Part shown: positions 8,206 to 19,267 of the stretch, one piece after another | How the letters are laid out: every line of letters begins with the position of its first letter | How positions within the stretch are numbered: position 1 is the stretch's first letter | From: Caballeronia terrestris | GTDB lineage: Bacteria; Pseudomonadota; Gammaproteobacteria; Burkholderiales; Burkholderiaceae | DNA length: 64,000 nt | NCBI RefSeq assembly: GCF_001544515.1 | Contig: NZ_FCOL02000021.1 | Span: 1-64,000 of the forward strand | Reading direction: 5' to 3' | Program-made: the position numbers and the translations under genes | The notes under the pieces: model-generated | What the model saw: only the letters and a program-made list of their open reading frames with translations | Database searches by the model: none | Told to the model about the DNA's origin: nothing

Positions 8206-9771
8206 ATGAACGATTTCTGGCAACACTGTTCCGCATTGCTGGAGCGCGAACTCACGCCGCAGCAGTACGTCACGTGGATCAAGCCGTTGGCCCCGGTCGA
8301 CTTCGACGCCGATGCGAGCACCTTGCGCATCGCCGCGCCCAACCGCTTCAAGCTGGACTGGGTGAAGAGCCAGTTTTCAGGCCGCATCTCCGATCTGGCG
8401 CGCGAATTCTGGCACGCGCCCGTCGACGTCCAGTTCGTCCTCGATCCTAAAGCGACCGCGCGCAATGCGTTGGGTGCATCGTCGGCGTCTTCCATGCCGC
8501 GCGCGGCCCAGCCGCAAGCGCAGTCGCCGCGCCCGAGCATGCCGAACGGCGCGCCGATGAACCACGCGAACGCGAGCGCACACATCAACGCGCTCGCCGC
8601 CGAGGCCGCGCAGCACGCGCAAGCCACGCACGACGATCACGCCGACCTCGATCTCCCGAGCCTCGACGCCAACGAAGCCGCCGTCGCGCGCCGGACGTGG
8701 CGTCCGGGCGGCAATGCGGCGGCCTCGGGTGAAAACGATTCCGCCTACGAGCGCTCGAAGCTCAACCCGGTCCTCACGTTCGACAACTTCGTGACCGGCA
8801 AGGCGAACCAGCTCGCGCGCGCGGCGGCGATCCAGGTCGCCGACAACCCCGGCATCTCGTACAACCCGCTCTTTCTGTACGGCGGCGTCGGGCTGGGCAA
8901 GACGCATTTGATCCACGCGATCGGCAATCAGTTGCTGATGGACAAGGCCGGCGCGCGCATCCGCTACATCCACGCGGAGCAGTACGTGTCGGACGTGGTG
9001 AAGGCTTACCAGAGAAAGGCGTTCGACGATTTCAAGCGCTACTACCACTCGCTCGACCTGCTGCTGATCGACGATATCCAGTTCTTCTCCGGCAAGTCTC
9101 GCACGCAGGAAGAGTTCTTCTACGCGTTCGAGGCGCTCGTCGCGAACAAGGCGCAGGTGATCATCACGAGCGACACGTATCCGAAGGAAATCTCGGGTAT
9201 CGACGACCGTCTGATTTCGCGCTTCGATTCCGGCCTCACGGTCGCGATCGAGCCGCCCGAACTGGAAATGCGCGTCGCGATCCTGATGCGCAAGGCGCAG
9301 TCGGAAGGCGTGAGTCTCTCGGAAGACGTGGCGTTTTTCGTCGCGAAGCATTTGCGCTCGAACGTGCGCGAACTTGAAGGCGCGCTGCGCAAGATCCTCG
9401 CGTATTCGAAGTTCCACGGCCGCGAGATCTCGATCGAGCTGACGAAAGAAGCGTTGAAAGACCTGCTGACGGTGCAAAACCGCCAGATTTCGGTGGAAAA
9501 CATCCAGAAAACGGTCGCCGACTTCTACAACATCAAGGTCGCCGACATGTATTCGAAGAAGCGTCCGGCGAATATTGCGCGGCCGCGGCAGATCGCGATG
9601 TACCTGGCGAAGGAACTCACGCAGAAAAGCCTGCCGGAAATCGGCGAACTATTCGGTGGACGCGACCACACGACCGTGCTGCACGCCGTGCGCAAGATTT
9701 CCGCCGAACGCGGCACGGATGCCCAGTTGAACCATGAGTTGCACGTCCTCGAACAGACGCTCAAAGGCTGA
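8206..9771 (+). CDS. dnaA: Chromosomal replication initiator DnaA
   Basis: DnaA binds oriC, melts it and recruits the DnaB helicase. At 521 residues it is a little longer than the E. coli protein because of a low-complexity linker domain II (residues about 80-180, rich in Ala, Pro, His). Domain I is residues 1-75 ([20 protein letters not shown]). The AAA+ domain has Walker A GGVGLGKT at 226-233 and Walker B LLLIDD at 285-290. Domain IV ends with the DNA-binding signature '[15 protein letters not shown]'. It is followed by dnaN and gyrB, and divergent to rpmH. Confidence 0.99.
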   Translation: MNDFWQHCSALLERELTPQQYVTWIKPLAPVDFDADASTLRIAAPNRFKLDWVKSQFSGRISDLAREFWHAPVDVQFVLDPKATARNALGASSASSMPRAAQPQAQSPRPSMPNGAPMNHANASAHINALAAEAAQHAQATHDDHADLDLPSLDANEAAVARRTWRPGGNAAASGENDSAYERSKLNPVLTFDNFVTGKANQLARAAAIQVADNPGISYNPLFLYGGVGLGKTHLIHAIGNQLLMDKAGARIRYIHAEQYVSDVVKAYQRKAFDDFKRYYHSLDLLLIDDIQFFSGKSRTQEEFFYAFEALVANKAQVIITSDTYPKEISGIDDRLISRFDSGLTVAIEPPELEMRVAILMRKAQSEGVSLSEDVAFFVAKHLRSNVRELEGALRKILAYSKFHGREISIELTKEALKDLLTVQNRQISVENIQKTVADFYNIKVADMYSKKRPANIARPRQIAMYLAKELTQKSLPEIGELFGGRDHTTVLHAVRKISAERGTDAQLNHELHVLEQTLKG

Positions 9772-10029
9772 TGGCGGGATAAAGAAAACGCGCCTCCAAA
9801 ATGCGCCGTCAGGCCTCTGTTTATTGACGAAAATGCCCCCATTTCTAGGGAGCGGTTCCGTTTTCAGGCACAATACGGGTTTGACCGCCCGCAGGCCTTG
9901 GGCGGCATTCTGGCGCAATGCTTTCGCGCGAATCCGGCGGGGGGCCGGCAACGCGTGTTACGAGGCTGTCCGAAGGCAAAAACGGTGGCACGACCGTCGG
10001 GCAGGCCGTCACATCAACGAAGGAACTCT

Positions 10030-11133
10030 ATGCAACTGGTCAAGACCGAACGAGATAATCTTCTAAGGCCGCTGCAAACCGTCAGCGGTATCGTCGAACG
10101 CCGTCATACGTTGCCGATCCTCGCCAATTTGCTGATCACCAAGAATGGCGCCGACGTGTCGTTCCTCTCGACCGACCTCGAGCTTCAGATCACCACGCAT
10201 GCCGATTTCGGCGTAGGCAGCGATCAGGTCGCCACCACCGTTGCCGCGCGCAAGCTGCTCGACATCCTGCGCGCCATGCCGCCGGGCGAAGTCGCGCTCG
10301 ATCTCTCCGACAAGCGTCTCACCGTGCGTTCCGGCAAGAGCCGCTTTGCGCTGCAAACGCTCGCCGCCGACGAATTCCCGACCGTCAACCAGTCTACCGA
10401 CTTCGGCGCGAGCCTGTCCGTTCCGCAAAAGACCTTCCGGCAACTGCTCGGCATGGTCCATTTCGCGATGGCGCAGCAGGACATCCGCTATTACCTGAAC
10501 GGCATGCTGCTCGTCGTCGACGGCGACCAGCTGATGGCGGTCGCAACGGACGGCCACCGTCTTGCGTTCTCGTCGATGAAGATCGAGGGCGCGTTCCCCC
10601 GCCAGGAAGTAATCATCCCGCGCAAGACGATCCTGGAATTGCAGCGCCTGCTGGAAGACATCGACGACAACCTCAAAATCGACATCGCCCCGACGCAGGT
10701 GAAGTTCACCTTCGGCCAGGTCGAACTGGTGTCGAAGCTCGTGGAAGGCAAGTTCCCCGACTTCCAGCGCGTGATTCCGAAGTCGCACAAGAATACGTTC
10801 CTGATCGGCCGCGAGGAATTGCAGCGCTCGCTGCAGCGCGCGGCGATTCTCACGTCCGACAAGTTCAAGGGCGTGCGCTGCCTCATCGAACCGGGTCAGC
10901 TGAAGATCATGTCGACGAACGCCGACCAGGAAGAAGCGCAAGAAGAACTGGAAATCGCCTATCAGGGCGACAGCGTCGATATCGGGTTCAACGTCACGTA
11001 TCTGCTCGACGTGCTCGCGAACCTGAAGATCGACAACCTTCAAGTCAGCCTCGGCGACGCCAATTCCAGCGCGCTGATCACGATTCCCGAGAACGAGGAA
11101 TTCAAGTACGTGGTGATGCCAATGCGCATCTGA
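10030..11133 (+). CDS. dnaN: DNA polymerase III beta sliding clamp
   Basis: The ring-shaped processivity clamp of the replicative polymerase. The start at 10030 (MQLVKTERDNLLRPLQTVSGIVERRHTLPIL) has an AAGGAA Shine-Dalgarno just before it and gives 367 residues, the usual size; the frame open from 9898 is upstream non-coding sequence. All three clamp domains are present and the C-terminus is the conserved 'YVVMPMRI'. The 258-bp dnaA-dnaN spacer suggests that dnaN may have its own promoter, although no clear one was identified. A terminator follows at 11156. Confidence 0.98.
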   Translation: MQLVKTERDNLLRPLQTVSGIVERRHTLPILANLLITKNGADVSFLSTDLELQITTHADFGVGSDQVATTVAARKLLDILRAMPPGEVALDLSDKRLTVRSGKSRFALQTLAADEFPTVNQSTDFGASLSVPQKTFRQLLGMVHFAMAQQDIRYYLNGMLLVVDGDQLMAVATDGHRLAFSSMKIEGAFPRQEVIIPRKTILELQRLLEDIDDNLKIDIAPTQVKFTFGQVELVSKLVEGKFPDFQRVIPKSHKNTFLIGREELQRSLQRAAILTSDKFKGVRCLIEPGQLKIMSTNADQEEAQEELEIAYQGDSVDIGFNVTYLLDVLANLKIDNLQVSLGDANSSALITIPENEEFKYVVMPMRI

Positions 11134-11155
11134 CGCGTTCCATACCGAAAACATT

Positions 11156-11186
11156 CCAAGGGGCGGCGCGCCCCTTTGGCGTTTTT
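11156..11186 (+). terminator. Terminator-like hairpin between dnaN and gyrB
   Basis: CCAAGGGGCG pairs with CGCCCCTTTGG with a one-base bulge, followed by GTTTTT. It may make gyrB a separate unit or only partly reduce readthrough. Confidence 0.65.
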
Positions 11187-11188
11187 AA

Positions 11189-13717
<2,529 letters not shown>

Positions 13718-13762
13718 GAGAAGGTAGGGCTCGCGCCCGCCCCTTCACGCACGACCCCTCCA

Positions 13763-13787
13763 CGAGGCCCCACCGGGGCCTCGTTTT
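13763..13787 (+). terminator. Terminator after gyrB
   Basis: A perfect 9-bp stem (CGAGGCCCC with GGGGCCTCG), a 3-nt loop and TTTT. It sits between convergent gyrB and the porin gene. Confidence 0.85.
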
Positions 13788-13806
13788 CATTCCGACGAAA
13801 TCTTTA

Positions 13807-14952
13807 TCAAAACGCGTGTCGCAGCGCGACGCGCATTACAAGCTGATTCCCCGTCGATGACGGCGCCTGCGTGCCGGGAATGAACGCCTGGTCGAGGATC
13901 GAGTTCGTCGAATCGCCGGTGACTTTCTGGTATGCGCCCTGCATGTAGACGTCAGTACGTTTCGACAGGAAGTAGTCCGCCATCAGACCGACGGAATGAA
14001 TCCTGGGCTTCACGTTCCCGGTAGACGCATCGTACGTTTCCATCGTGTAGACATACTGCGCGCCGACGAAGAAGCCCGGCGTGAACTGATACTTACCGTT
14101 GACCTCGAAGTTCTGATACTTCAGCGCATTCAAAGCCACGCCGGGCGCGGCGAGCGGCACGCCGCCGATATATCCGTTGCCACTGGGATTCCGATACGCC
14201 GTATTGGTGTAAGCGAAGCCCATCGTCGCCAGTCCCATCGTGTAGTTGACGCCGGCGCCGAACACGCGCATGCGTTCCGCGATGAAGCTGGCATCGTTTG
14301 CGGCGATCGCGCCGGTTGCATTCGTGCCCGGGCCGTCAGCTTGCAGGTACGCGGCCCCGATCAACAATCCGCCGTTGGAATACGAGCCGCCCACGCTGTA
14401 CTGACGGTTATTGGCGAAATTCGCATCGTTGCTGAAGCCGTACGCGCCGCCGAATCGGAACCCCGCCATCTGCGGACTCGCATATTTCACTGCATTGCTG
14501 ACGCGAAACGAGTTGTCGGTGTTGTCGTTGTCGTACGGGTGTGCGAACAGGTAGCCCGCCCAGTTGCCATTGGCCGTGGTCGGCGCGAGATAGTCGACCA
14601 CGGAGTCGTACTGGCGCCCGAACGTCAAGGTGCCGAAGCGCTCGCGCTCGACTCCTACGTAAGCCTGCCGGCCGAACATGCGCCCGCCCTGGGCCGCGCG
14701 GCCCGAGTTCACATCGAAGCCGTTTTCCAGTTGCAGGATCGCCTTCGTCCCTCCGCCCAGGTCTTCGACCCCGCGCAGGCCCCAGCGGCTTCCCTGCGCG
14801 TAGCCGCTCGAGAGTTCGTAGACGTGGCCGCTGCCCACGTTGTTCGTGTAGTCGAGTCCTTCGTCGATCACGCCGTACAGCGTGACGCTGCTTTGGGCAA
14901 ATGCAGGCGAAGCGAGGACGAGCGCCGTCAGCGCAATGGCTTGATGTTTCAT
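13807..14952 (-). CDS. General trimeric porin, Burkholderiales OmpC-like
   Basis: A 381-residue outer-membrane beta-barrel porin. It has a signal peptide (MKHQAIALTALVLASPAFA, cleaved before QSS), the family opening 'SVTLYGVIDEGLDYTNN', 'SRWGLRGVEDLGGGTKAIFQLE'-type sequence, 'GRQAYVGVERERFGTLTFGRQY' and a final phenylalanine (RVALRHAF) needed for outer-membrane assembly. It is divergent from the aldehyde-dehydrogenase catabolic genes, so it may serve uptake of their substrate, though general porins are numerous in this group. A good Shine-Dalgarno (TGGAGA) precedes the ATG. Confidence 0.95.
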   Translation of the reverse strand: MKHQAIALTALVLASPAFAQSSVTLYGVIDEGLDYTNNVGSGHVYELSSGYAQGSRWGLRGVEDLGGGTKAILQLENGFDVNSGRAAQGGRMFGRQAYVGVERERFGTLTFGRQYDSVVDYLAPTTANGNWAGYLFAHPYDNDNTDNSFRVSNAVKYASPQMAGFRFGGAYGFSNDANFANNRQYSVGGSYSNGGLLIGAAYLQADGPGTNATGAIAANDASFIAERMRVFGAGVNYTMGLATMGFAYTNTAYRNPSGNGYIGGVPLAAPGVALNALKYQNFEVNGKYQFTPGFFVGAQYVYTMETYDASTGNVKPRIHSVGLMADYFLSKRTDVYMQGAYQKVTGDSTNSILDQAFIPGTQAPSSTGNQLVMRVALRHAF

Positions 14953-15207
14953 CGAGTCTCCAGGGTTTTCTATTGAGTCGCGGGCCGGCGATGTCCGGCC
15001 TCAGCGCGACGCATTTTGCTGGCTCGAAGCGCAATCGCCAAAGGATTTGATTTCGGGATAAACATGCGTTTTATGAATGTTTGGTTAACGAAATCGTCGC
15101 TTGCCGGCCACCGGGAGGCGGAGAAGAATGCCCTTCATGCGCAGTCGGCAGTCATTCGAATGTGGTCGGCCATGCGTTTTTCGAACATTACCAACCGTCA
15201 GGGAACC
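14953..15207. promoter_or_regulatory. Porin / aldehyde dehydrogenase divergent control region
   Basis: On the minus strand TTGGCG (complement 15036-15041) and CAAAAT (complement 15013-15018), 17 bp apart, form a likely porin promoter; a 6-bp hairpin (GGCCGG/CCGGCC, 14983-15000) lies in the porin leader. On the plus strand there is an imperfect 20-bp direct repeat at 15063-15082 and 15171-15190 (15/20 identical, both starting CATGCGTTTT), a candidate operator. Confidence 0.45.
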
Positions 15208-16632
15208 ATGCGACTCGACCGGAATTTTGCCAACGGCCGCTTTATCGAACCTGCGGCCGACGAACTCATCGCCGTCTACGACCCTGCGACGGAAGCACTC
15301 GTCGGGCATGTCTCGGGCGCATCGCCGGCCGAGGCCATCGCTGCCGTCGAAGCCGCCGCGCACGCGCAGAAGGGCTGGCGCGCGTTGCCGTCCGCCCAGC
15401 GCGGCGCTTTCTTGCATAAACTCGCCGACGCGTTGACCGAAGCCGCTCCCGCCATCGGCGCGGCGCTCGCGCTGGAGTCGGGCAAGAGCCTCGACGACGC
15501 CACCAACGAAGCGGTCTACGCCGGCCAGATCACGCGTTATCACGCCGAATGGGCGCGCCGTATCGAAGGCGAAGTGATTCCAAGCGATACGCCCGACGAA
15601 AACCTCCTGCTGTTCCGCGAGCCGATCGGTGTGGTCGCGTGCCTGATCCCCTTCAACTACCCGGTCTACACGCTGATGCGCAAGGTAGCGCCCGCGCTGA
15701 TCACCGGCAACACGGTCATCGTGCGGCCGAGCAACAACACGCCGACGTCCGCGTTCGAGATCGCGAAGGCGGTCGAGCGCTCCGGCCTGCCAGCGGGCGT
15801 CGTGAACATCCTCGCGATGAGCCACGCGACCGCCGAAGCGGTCTGCACGCATCCGGCCGTCGGCATGATCACGCTGACGGGCAGCGTCGGCGCGGGCCGC
15901 AAGGTGCTCGACTACTGCAAGACGAATATCGCGAAACCCTCGCTGGAACTCGGCGGCAAGACGCCCGCCATCATCGAACCGGATGCCGATCTGGAGAAAG
16001 CCGCGCGCGATCTCGTCGCATCGAAGACGACACATTGCGGCCAGCTTTGCACGGCGATCGAGCGCGTCTACGTGCACGAGAGCGTGCGCGAGCGCTTCGT
16101 CGCGCTGCTCAAGCGCCACATGAGCGCGGTCGAGACCGGCGATCGCAGCGTGAATCCCGCGTGGATGGGGCCGCTCGTCAACGACGCCTCGCGCCTGTCG
16201 ATTCACGCGATGGTGCAGCGCGCGCTCGCCGAGGGCGCGACGCTCGAAACCGGCGGCAAGCTGCCCGAAGGCCGCGGCTTCTTCTATCCGCCGACGCTCC
16301 TCACGAACTGTCGCCAGGACATGGAGATCATCCGCGAGGAGACGTTCGGGCCGATCATGCCCGTCGTCGAATATCGGACGCTCGATGAAGCGCTCGCGAT
16401 GGCGAACGATCACCAGTTCGGCCTCTCGTCGGTTCTCTACACCGAGAACTATCGCACCGCGATGAAGGTCGCCAACCGCATCGAGGCGGGCGAGCTGTAC
16501 GTGAACCGCACGCCCGCCGATCCGTATCAAGGCTTTCACGCCGGGTGGAAACGCTCCGGCCTCGGCGGCGACGACGGGAAGCACGGCATGCTCGAATTCA
16601 CGCAGACGCGGCTCGTCGTCATGAAGTACTGA
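15208..16632 (+). CDS. Aldehyde dehydrogenase, AldA (lactaldehyde/glycolaldehyde) type
   Basis: A 474-residue NAD(P)-dependent aldehyde dehydrogenase, closest in pattern to E. coli AldA, which oxidises lactaldehyde and glycolaldehyde. Visible motifs are 'IPFNYPVYTLMRKVAPALITGNTVIVRPS' (cofactor binding), 'LTGSVGAGRKV', the general-base 'LELGGKTPAII' and the catalytic cysteine in 'THCGQLCTAIERVYV'. The start at 15208 has an AGGGA Shine-Dalgarno and fits the family; the open frame from 15016 is leader sequence. A hairpin at 16643 and 91 bp separate it from the MFS gene. The role is inferred to be oxidation of an aldehyde made by the GMC oxidoreductase or by the pathway of this cassette. Confidence 0.9.
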   Translation: MRLDRNFANGRFIEPAADELIAVYDPATEALVGHVSGASPAEAIAAVEAAAHAQKGWRALPSAQRGAFLHKLADALTEAAPAIGAALALESGKSLDDATNEAVYAGQITRYHAEWARRIEGEVIPSDTPDENLLLFREPIGVVACLIPFNYPVYTLMRKVAPALITGNTVIVRPSNNTPTSAFEIAKAVERSGLPAGVVNILAMSHATAEAVCTHPAVGMITLTGSVGAGRKVLDYCKTNIAKPSLELGGKTPAIIEPDADLEKAARDLVASKTTHCGQLCTAIERVYVHESVRERFVALLKRHMSAVETGDRSVNPAWMGPLVNDASRLSIHAMVQRALAEGATLETGGKLPEGRGFFYPPTLLTNCRQDMEIIREETFGPIMPVVEYRTLDEALAMANDHQFGLSSVLYTENYRTAMKVANRIEAGELYVNRTPADPYQGFHAGWKRSGLGGDDGKHGMLEFTQTRLVVMKY

Positions 16633-16642
16633 AGCGCCATCG

Positions 16643-16668
16643 GCGACGGCGCGGAGGCCGTCGCTTTT
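16643..16668 (+). terminator. Terminator-like hairpin after the aldehyde dehydrogenase gene
   Basis: An 8-bp stem (GCGACGGC with GCCGTCGC), a 6-nt loop and TTTT. It may be partial, because the downstream catabolic genes are on the same strand and closely spaced. Confidence 0.6.
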
Positions 16669-16723
16669 CCAACATAAAAGCAAATCGAAGACGCACGCAC
16701 GGCGTGCCGTCAGGAGACTCACT

Positions 16724-18034
16724 GTGTCATCTCAACCCGCTCAATCGCCTGCCGGCCTCGCGCCGGAGACGGGCGCCGCCGTCGCGCAATCCGATAAAGC
16801 CGGCCGTTATCTGCAACTCGCGTTGCTCGTGCTGGCCGCCGGCGCCATCTATCCGATCCTGTATCTGCGGCAGGTCTATCAGCCGACGATGCTGGAAGTC
16901 TTCCGCATCACCGATAGCCAGCTCGGCTACCTCTATTCGTCGCTGGGCCTCATCTTCCTGCTGAGCTATCTGCCGAGCGGCTGGCTCGCCGATCGCATCG
17001 CGCCGCGTCTCCTGATCTGCTTTTCGCTGATCGCGACGGGCGCGCTCGGGCTCGTCTATGCGACCGCACCGTCGTTTCCGATCCTCGTCATGATCTTCGC
17101 GGGTTGGGGCCTGACGACCGGCCTCACGTTCTGGGCCGCCGTCATCAAGCGCGTGACGATGATCGCCGGCAGCGACGAACAGGGCCGCTTCTTCGGCTTC
17201 CTCGATGGCGGCCGCGGCCTGATCGAAGCGCTCCTCGCGACCGTCGCGATCACGCTCTTCGCCTGGATGACGCACACGCGCGGCGAGACGCCAGCAGCGG
17301 GCTTCCGGCTCGTGGTCTACATGTACGCGTGCCTGTGCATCGGCTTGGGCGTGCTGCTCGCGCTCGTGCGCGATCCGCAGTCAGTGGCGCGGGTTGAACG
17401 AGTCGTGAAAAAGCGCAACAGCGTCCTCGCCGATCTCAAGACGCTCGCCGCCATTCCCGAGCTGTGGCTTATCGCGGCGATCGTGTTCTGCGGATACCAG
17501 GTGTTCTGGGCGACCTACAGCTTCTCGGCGTACCTGCACGAAGGCGGGATCGGCTTGTCGGTCGTGATGGCCGGCACGATCACGACGCTCAAGCTCTGGA
17601 TGCGGCCGATCGGCGGCATCGGCGGGGGTTATCTCGGCGACCGTTTTTCGAAGGTCTCGGTGCTCGTGATCGCGCTCTTTCTCGCGGCGCTGTCGCTCCT
17701 CGGACTGATCGCCGCGCCGCGCATCGCGAGTCACGCGCTGCTCGTCGCGCTCGTGCTGTTCATCGGCATCCTGACGTACGCGATTCGCGGCCTCTACTGG
17801 TCGCTGCTCGATCGATGCAACGTGCCCGTCGAAACGACCGGCTTGGCGATCGGGCTGATCTCCGTGCTCGGCTATTCGCCCGACGTGTTCCTGCCGCTCA
17901 TCAACGGTTACCTCACCGAGACGTTCCCGGGCGTCTTCGGCTATCAGCTCTACTTCGGCTACGTGGCCGCGGTGGCCGCGATCGGCGGCTGCGCGGGCCT
18001 CGTGCTGCGAAACCGGCTCAACAGAATCAACTAA
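16724..18034 (+). CDS. MFS transporter of the catabolic cassette
   Basis: A 436-residue major facilitator superfamily protein with about 12 hydrophobic segments. The GTG start at 16724 has an AGGAG Shine-Dalgarno 7 nt upstream. The conserved loop after segment 2 reads 'LPSGWLADRIAPRLL' (motif A type, with Asp and basic residues), and the second half has 'GGYLGDRFSK'. The substrate is unknown. Position between an aldehyde dehydrogenase and an enolase-superfamily enzyme, only 14 bp before the latter, suggests uptake of the sugar acid or hydroxy acid handled by this cassette. Confidence 0.9.
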   Translation: MSSQPAQSPAGLAPETGAAVAQSDKAGRYLQLALLVLAAGAIYPILYLRQVYQPTMLEVFRITDSQLGYLYSSLGLIFLLSYLPSGWLADRIAPRLLICFSLIATGALGLVYATAPSFPILVMIFAGWGLTTGLTFWAAVIKRVTMIAGSDEQGRFFGFLDGGRGLIEALLATVAITLFAWMTHTRGETPAAGFRLVVYMYACLCIGLGVLLALVRDPQSVARVERVVKKRNSVLADLKTLAAIPELWLIAAIVFCGYQVFWATYSFSAYLHEGGIGLSVVMAGTITTLKLWMRPIGGIGGGYLGDRFSKVSVLVIALFLAALSLLGLIAAPRIASHALLVALVLFIGILTYAIRGLYWSLLDRCNVPVETTGLAIGLISVLGYSPDVFLPLINGYLTETFPGVFGYQLYFGYVAAVAAIGGCAGLVLRNRLNRIN

Positions 18035-18048
18035 GAGGAAGTGCGCAA

Positions 18049-19266
18049 ATGAAAATCGTCTCGATGGAATCGCATATCGTCGCCGTGCCGCCGCCGCATA
18101 TCGGCGGGATGTACTGGATCTTCGTCACGCTGCGGACCGATTGCGGGATCGAAGGCGTCGGCGAAATCTACTCGGCGACGTTCCACCCGAGCGCGATGAC
18201 GCACATCATCGACGACGTCTTCAGCCGCTATCTGCTGAACCACGATCCGCATCACGTCGAACGCTTCTGGCGCGAGGCGTATTCAAGCGGCTTCACGCAA
18301 CGCCCCGATCTCACGATGATGGGCGTCGTCAGCGGTCTCGAAATGGCGTGCTGGGACATCATCGGCAAGGCGGCGGGCAAGCCGGTCTACGAGCTACTGG
18401 GCGGCCGTGTGCATGAGCGGCTGCGCTCGTATACGTACCTCTATCCGAAGAATCGCGACGGTGAATACGACTACGACGACCCCGATCTCGCCGCCGAATG
18501 CGCGGCGCAGAACGTGGCGCGCGGGTTCACGGCGGTGAAGTTCGATCCGGCGGGGCCTTACACGGCGTACTCGGGGCATCAACTTTCGATGGAAGTGCTC
18601 GACCGCTGCGAAACATTCTGCCGCAAGGTGCGTGAGGCGGTGGGCAGCAAGGCCGATCTGCTGTTCGGCACGCACGGGCAGATGGTGCCTTCGTCCGCGA
18701 TCCGGCTTGCCAAGCGTCTCGAAAAATACGATCCGTTGTGGTTCGAGGAGCCGGTGCCACCGGGTCAGGAAGGCGCGATGGCGCAGGTTGCCGCGCACAC
18801 GAGCATTCCGATCGCAGCCGGCGAGCGGCTCACGACAAAGTACGAGTTCTTCAAGCTGCTCGAAGCGCGCGGGGCGTCGATTTTGCAACTGAATGTGGCG
18901 CGCGTGGGCGGGCTGCTCGAAGCGAAGAAGGTCGCGAGTCTCGCCGAGGTGTATTACGCGCAAATCGCGCCGCATCTCTATAACGGACCGGTCGGCGCGG
19001 CGGCGAGCATCCAGCTTGCAACGTGCACACCGAACTTCCTGATCCAGGAGAGCATCGGCACGTGGGACGGCTTTCATGCGCAGGTGCTGAAAAGCCCGAT
19101 CCGCTGGGAGGACGGCTACATCATTCCGTCGCGCGAGCCGGGTCTCGGCGTCGAGCTGAACATGGACGTCGTGCGTGCGCATACGCCGTACACCGGCGAG
19201 CGGCTGCATCTGCAGATGGCCGCGAAGCCCGTCGACGTCAAGGACCTCGCTCCGGCGAAGGGCTGA
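18049..19266 (+). CDS. Enolase-superfamily (mandelate racemase/muconate lactonizing) enzyme
   Basis: A 405-residue protein with an N-terminal capping domain (MKIVSMESHIVAVPPPHIGGMYW) and a C-terminal TIM barrel. Barrel motifs are 'FTAVKFDPAG' (strand 2), 'LLFGTHGQ' (strand 3), 'LWFEEPVPP' (strand 4, metal-ligand Glu), 'IAAGERLTTKYEF' (strand 5, metal-ligand Glu), 'QIAPHLYNGP' (His) and 'IQESIGTWDGF'. Members dehydrate or racemise acid sugars through a Mg-stabilised enolate. The usual first metal ligand Asp of strand 3 (as in D-F-H-G) appears replaced in 'GTHG'. The ATG at 18049 has an AGAGGAAG Shine-Dalgarno. The substrate is not assignable from sequence. Confidence 0.88.
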   Translation: MKIVSMESHIVAVPPPHIGGMYWIFVTLRTDCGIEGVGEIYSATFHPSAMTHIIDDVFSRYLLNHDPHHVERFWREAYSSGFTQRPDLTMMGVVSGLEMACWDIIGKAAGKPVYELLGGRVHERLRSYTYLYPKNRDGEYDYDDPDLAAECAAQNVARGFTAVKFDPAGPYTAYSGHQLSMEVLDRCETFCRKVREAVGSKADLLFGTHGQMVPSSAIRLAKRLEKYDPLWFEEPVPPGQEGAMAQVAAHTSIPIAAGERLTTKYEFFKLLEARGASILQLNVARVGGLLEAKKVASLAEVYYAQIAPHLYNGPVGAAASIQLATCTPNFLIQESIGTWDGFHAQVLKSPIRWEDGYIIPSREPGLGVELNMDVVRAHTPYTGERLHLQMAAKPVDVKDLAPAKG

Positions 19267-19267
19267 C

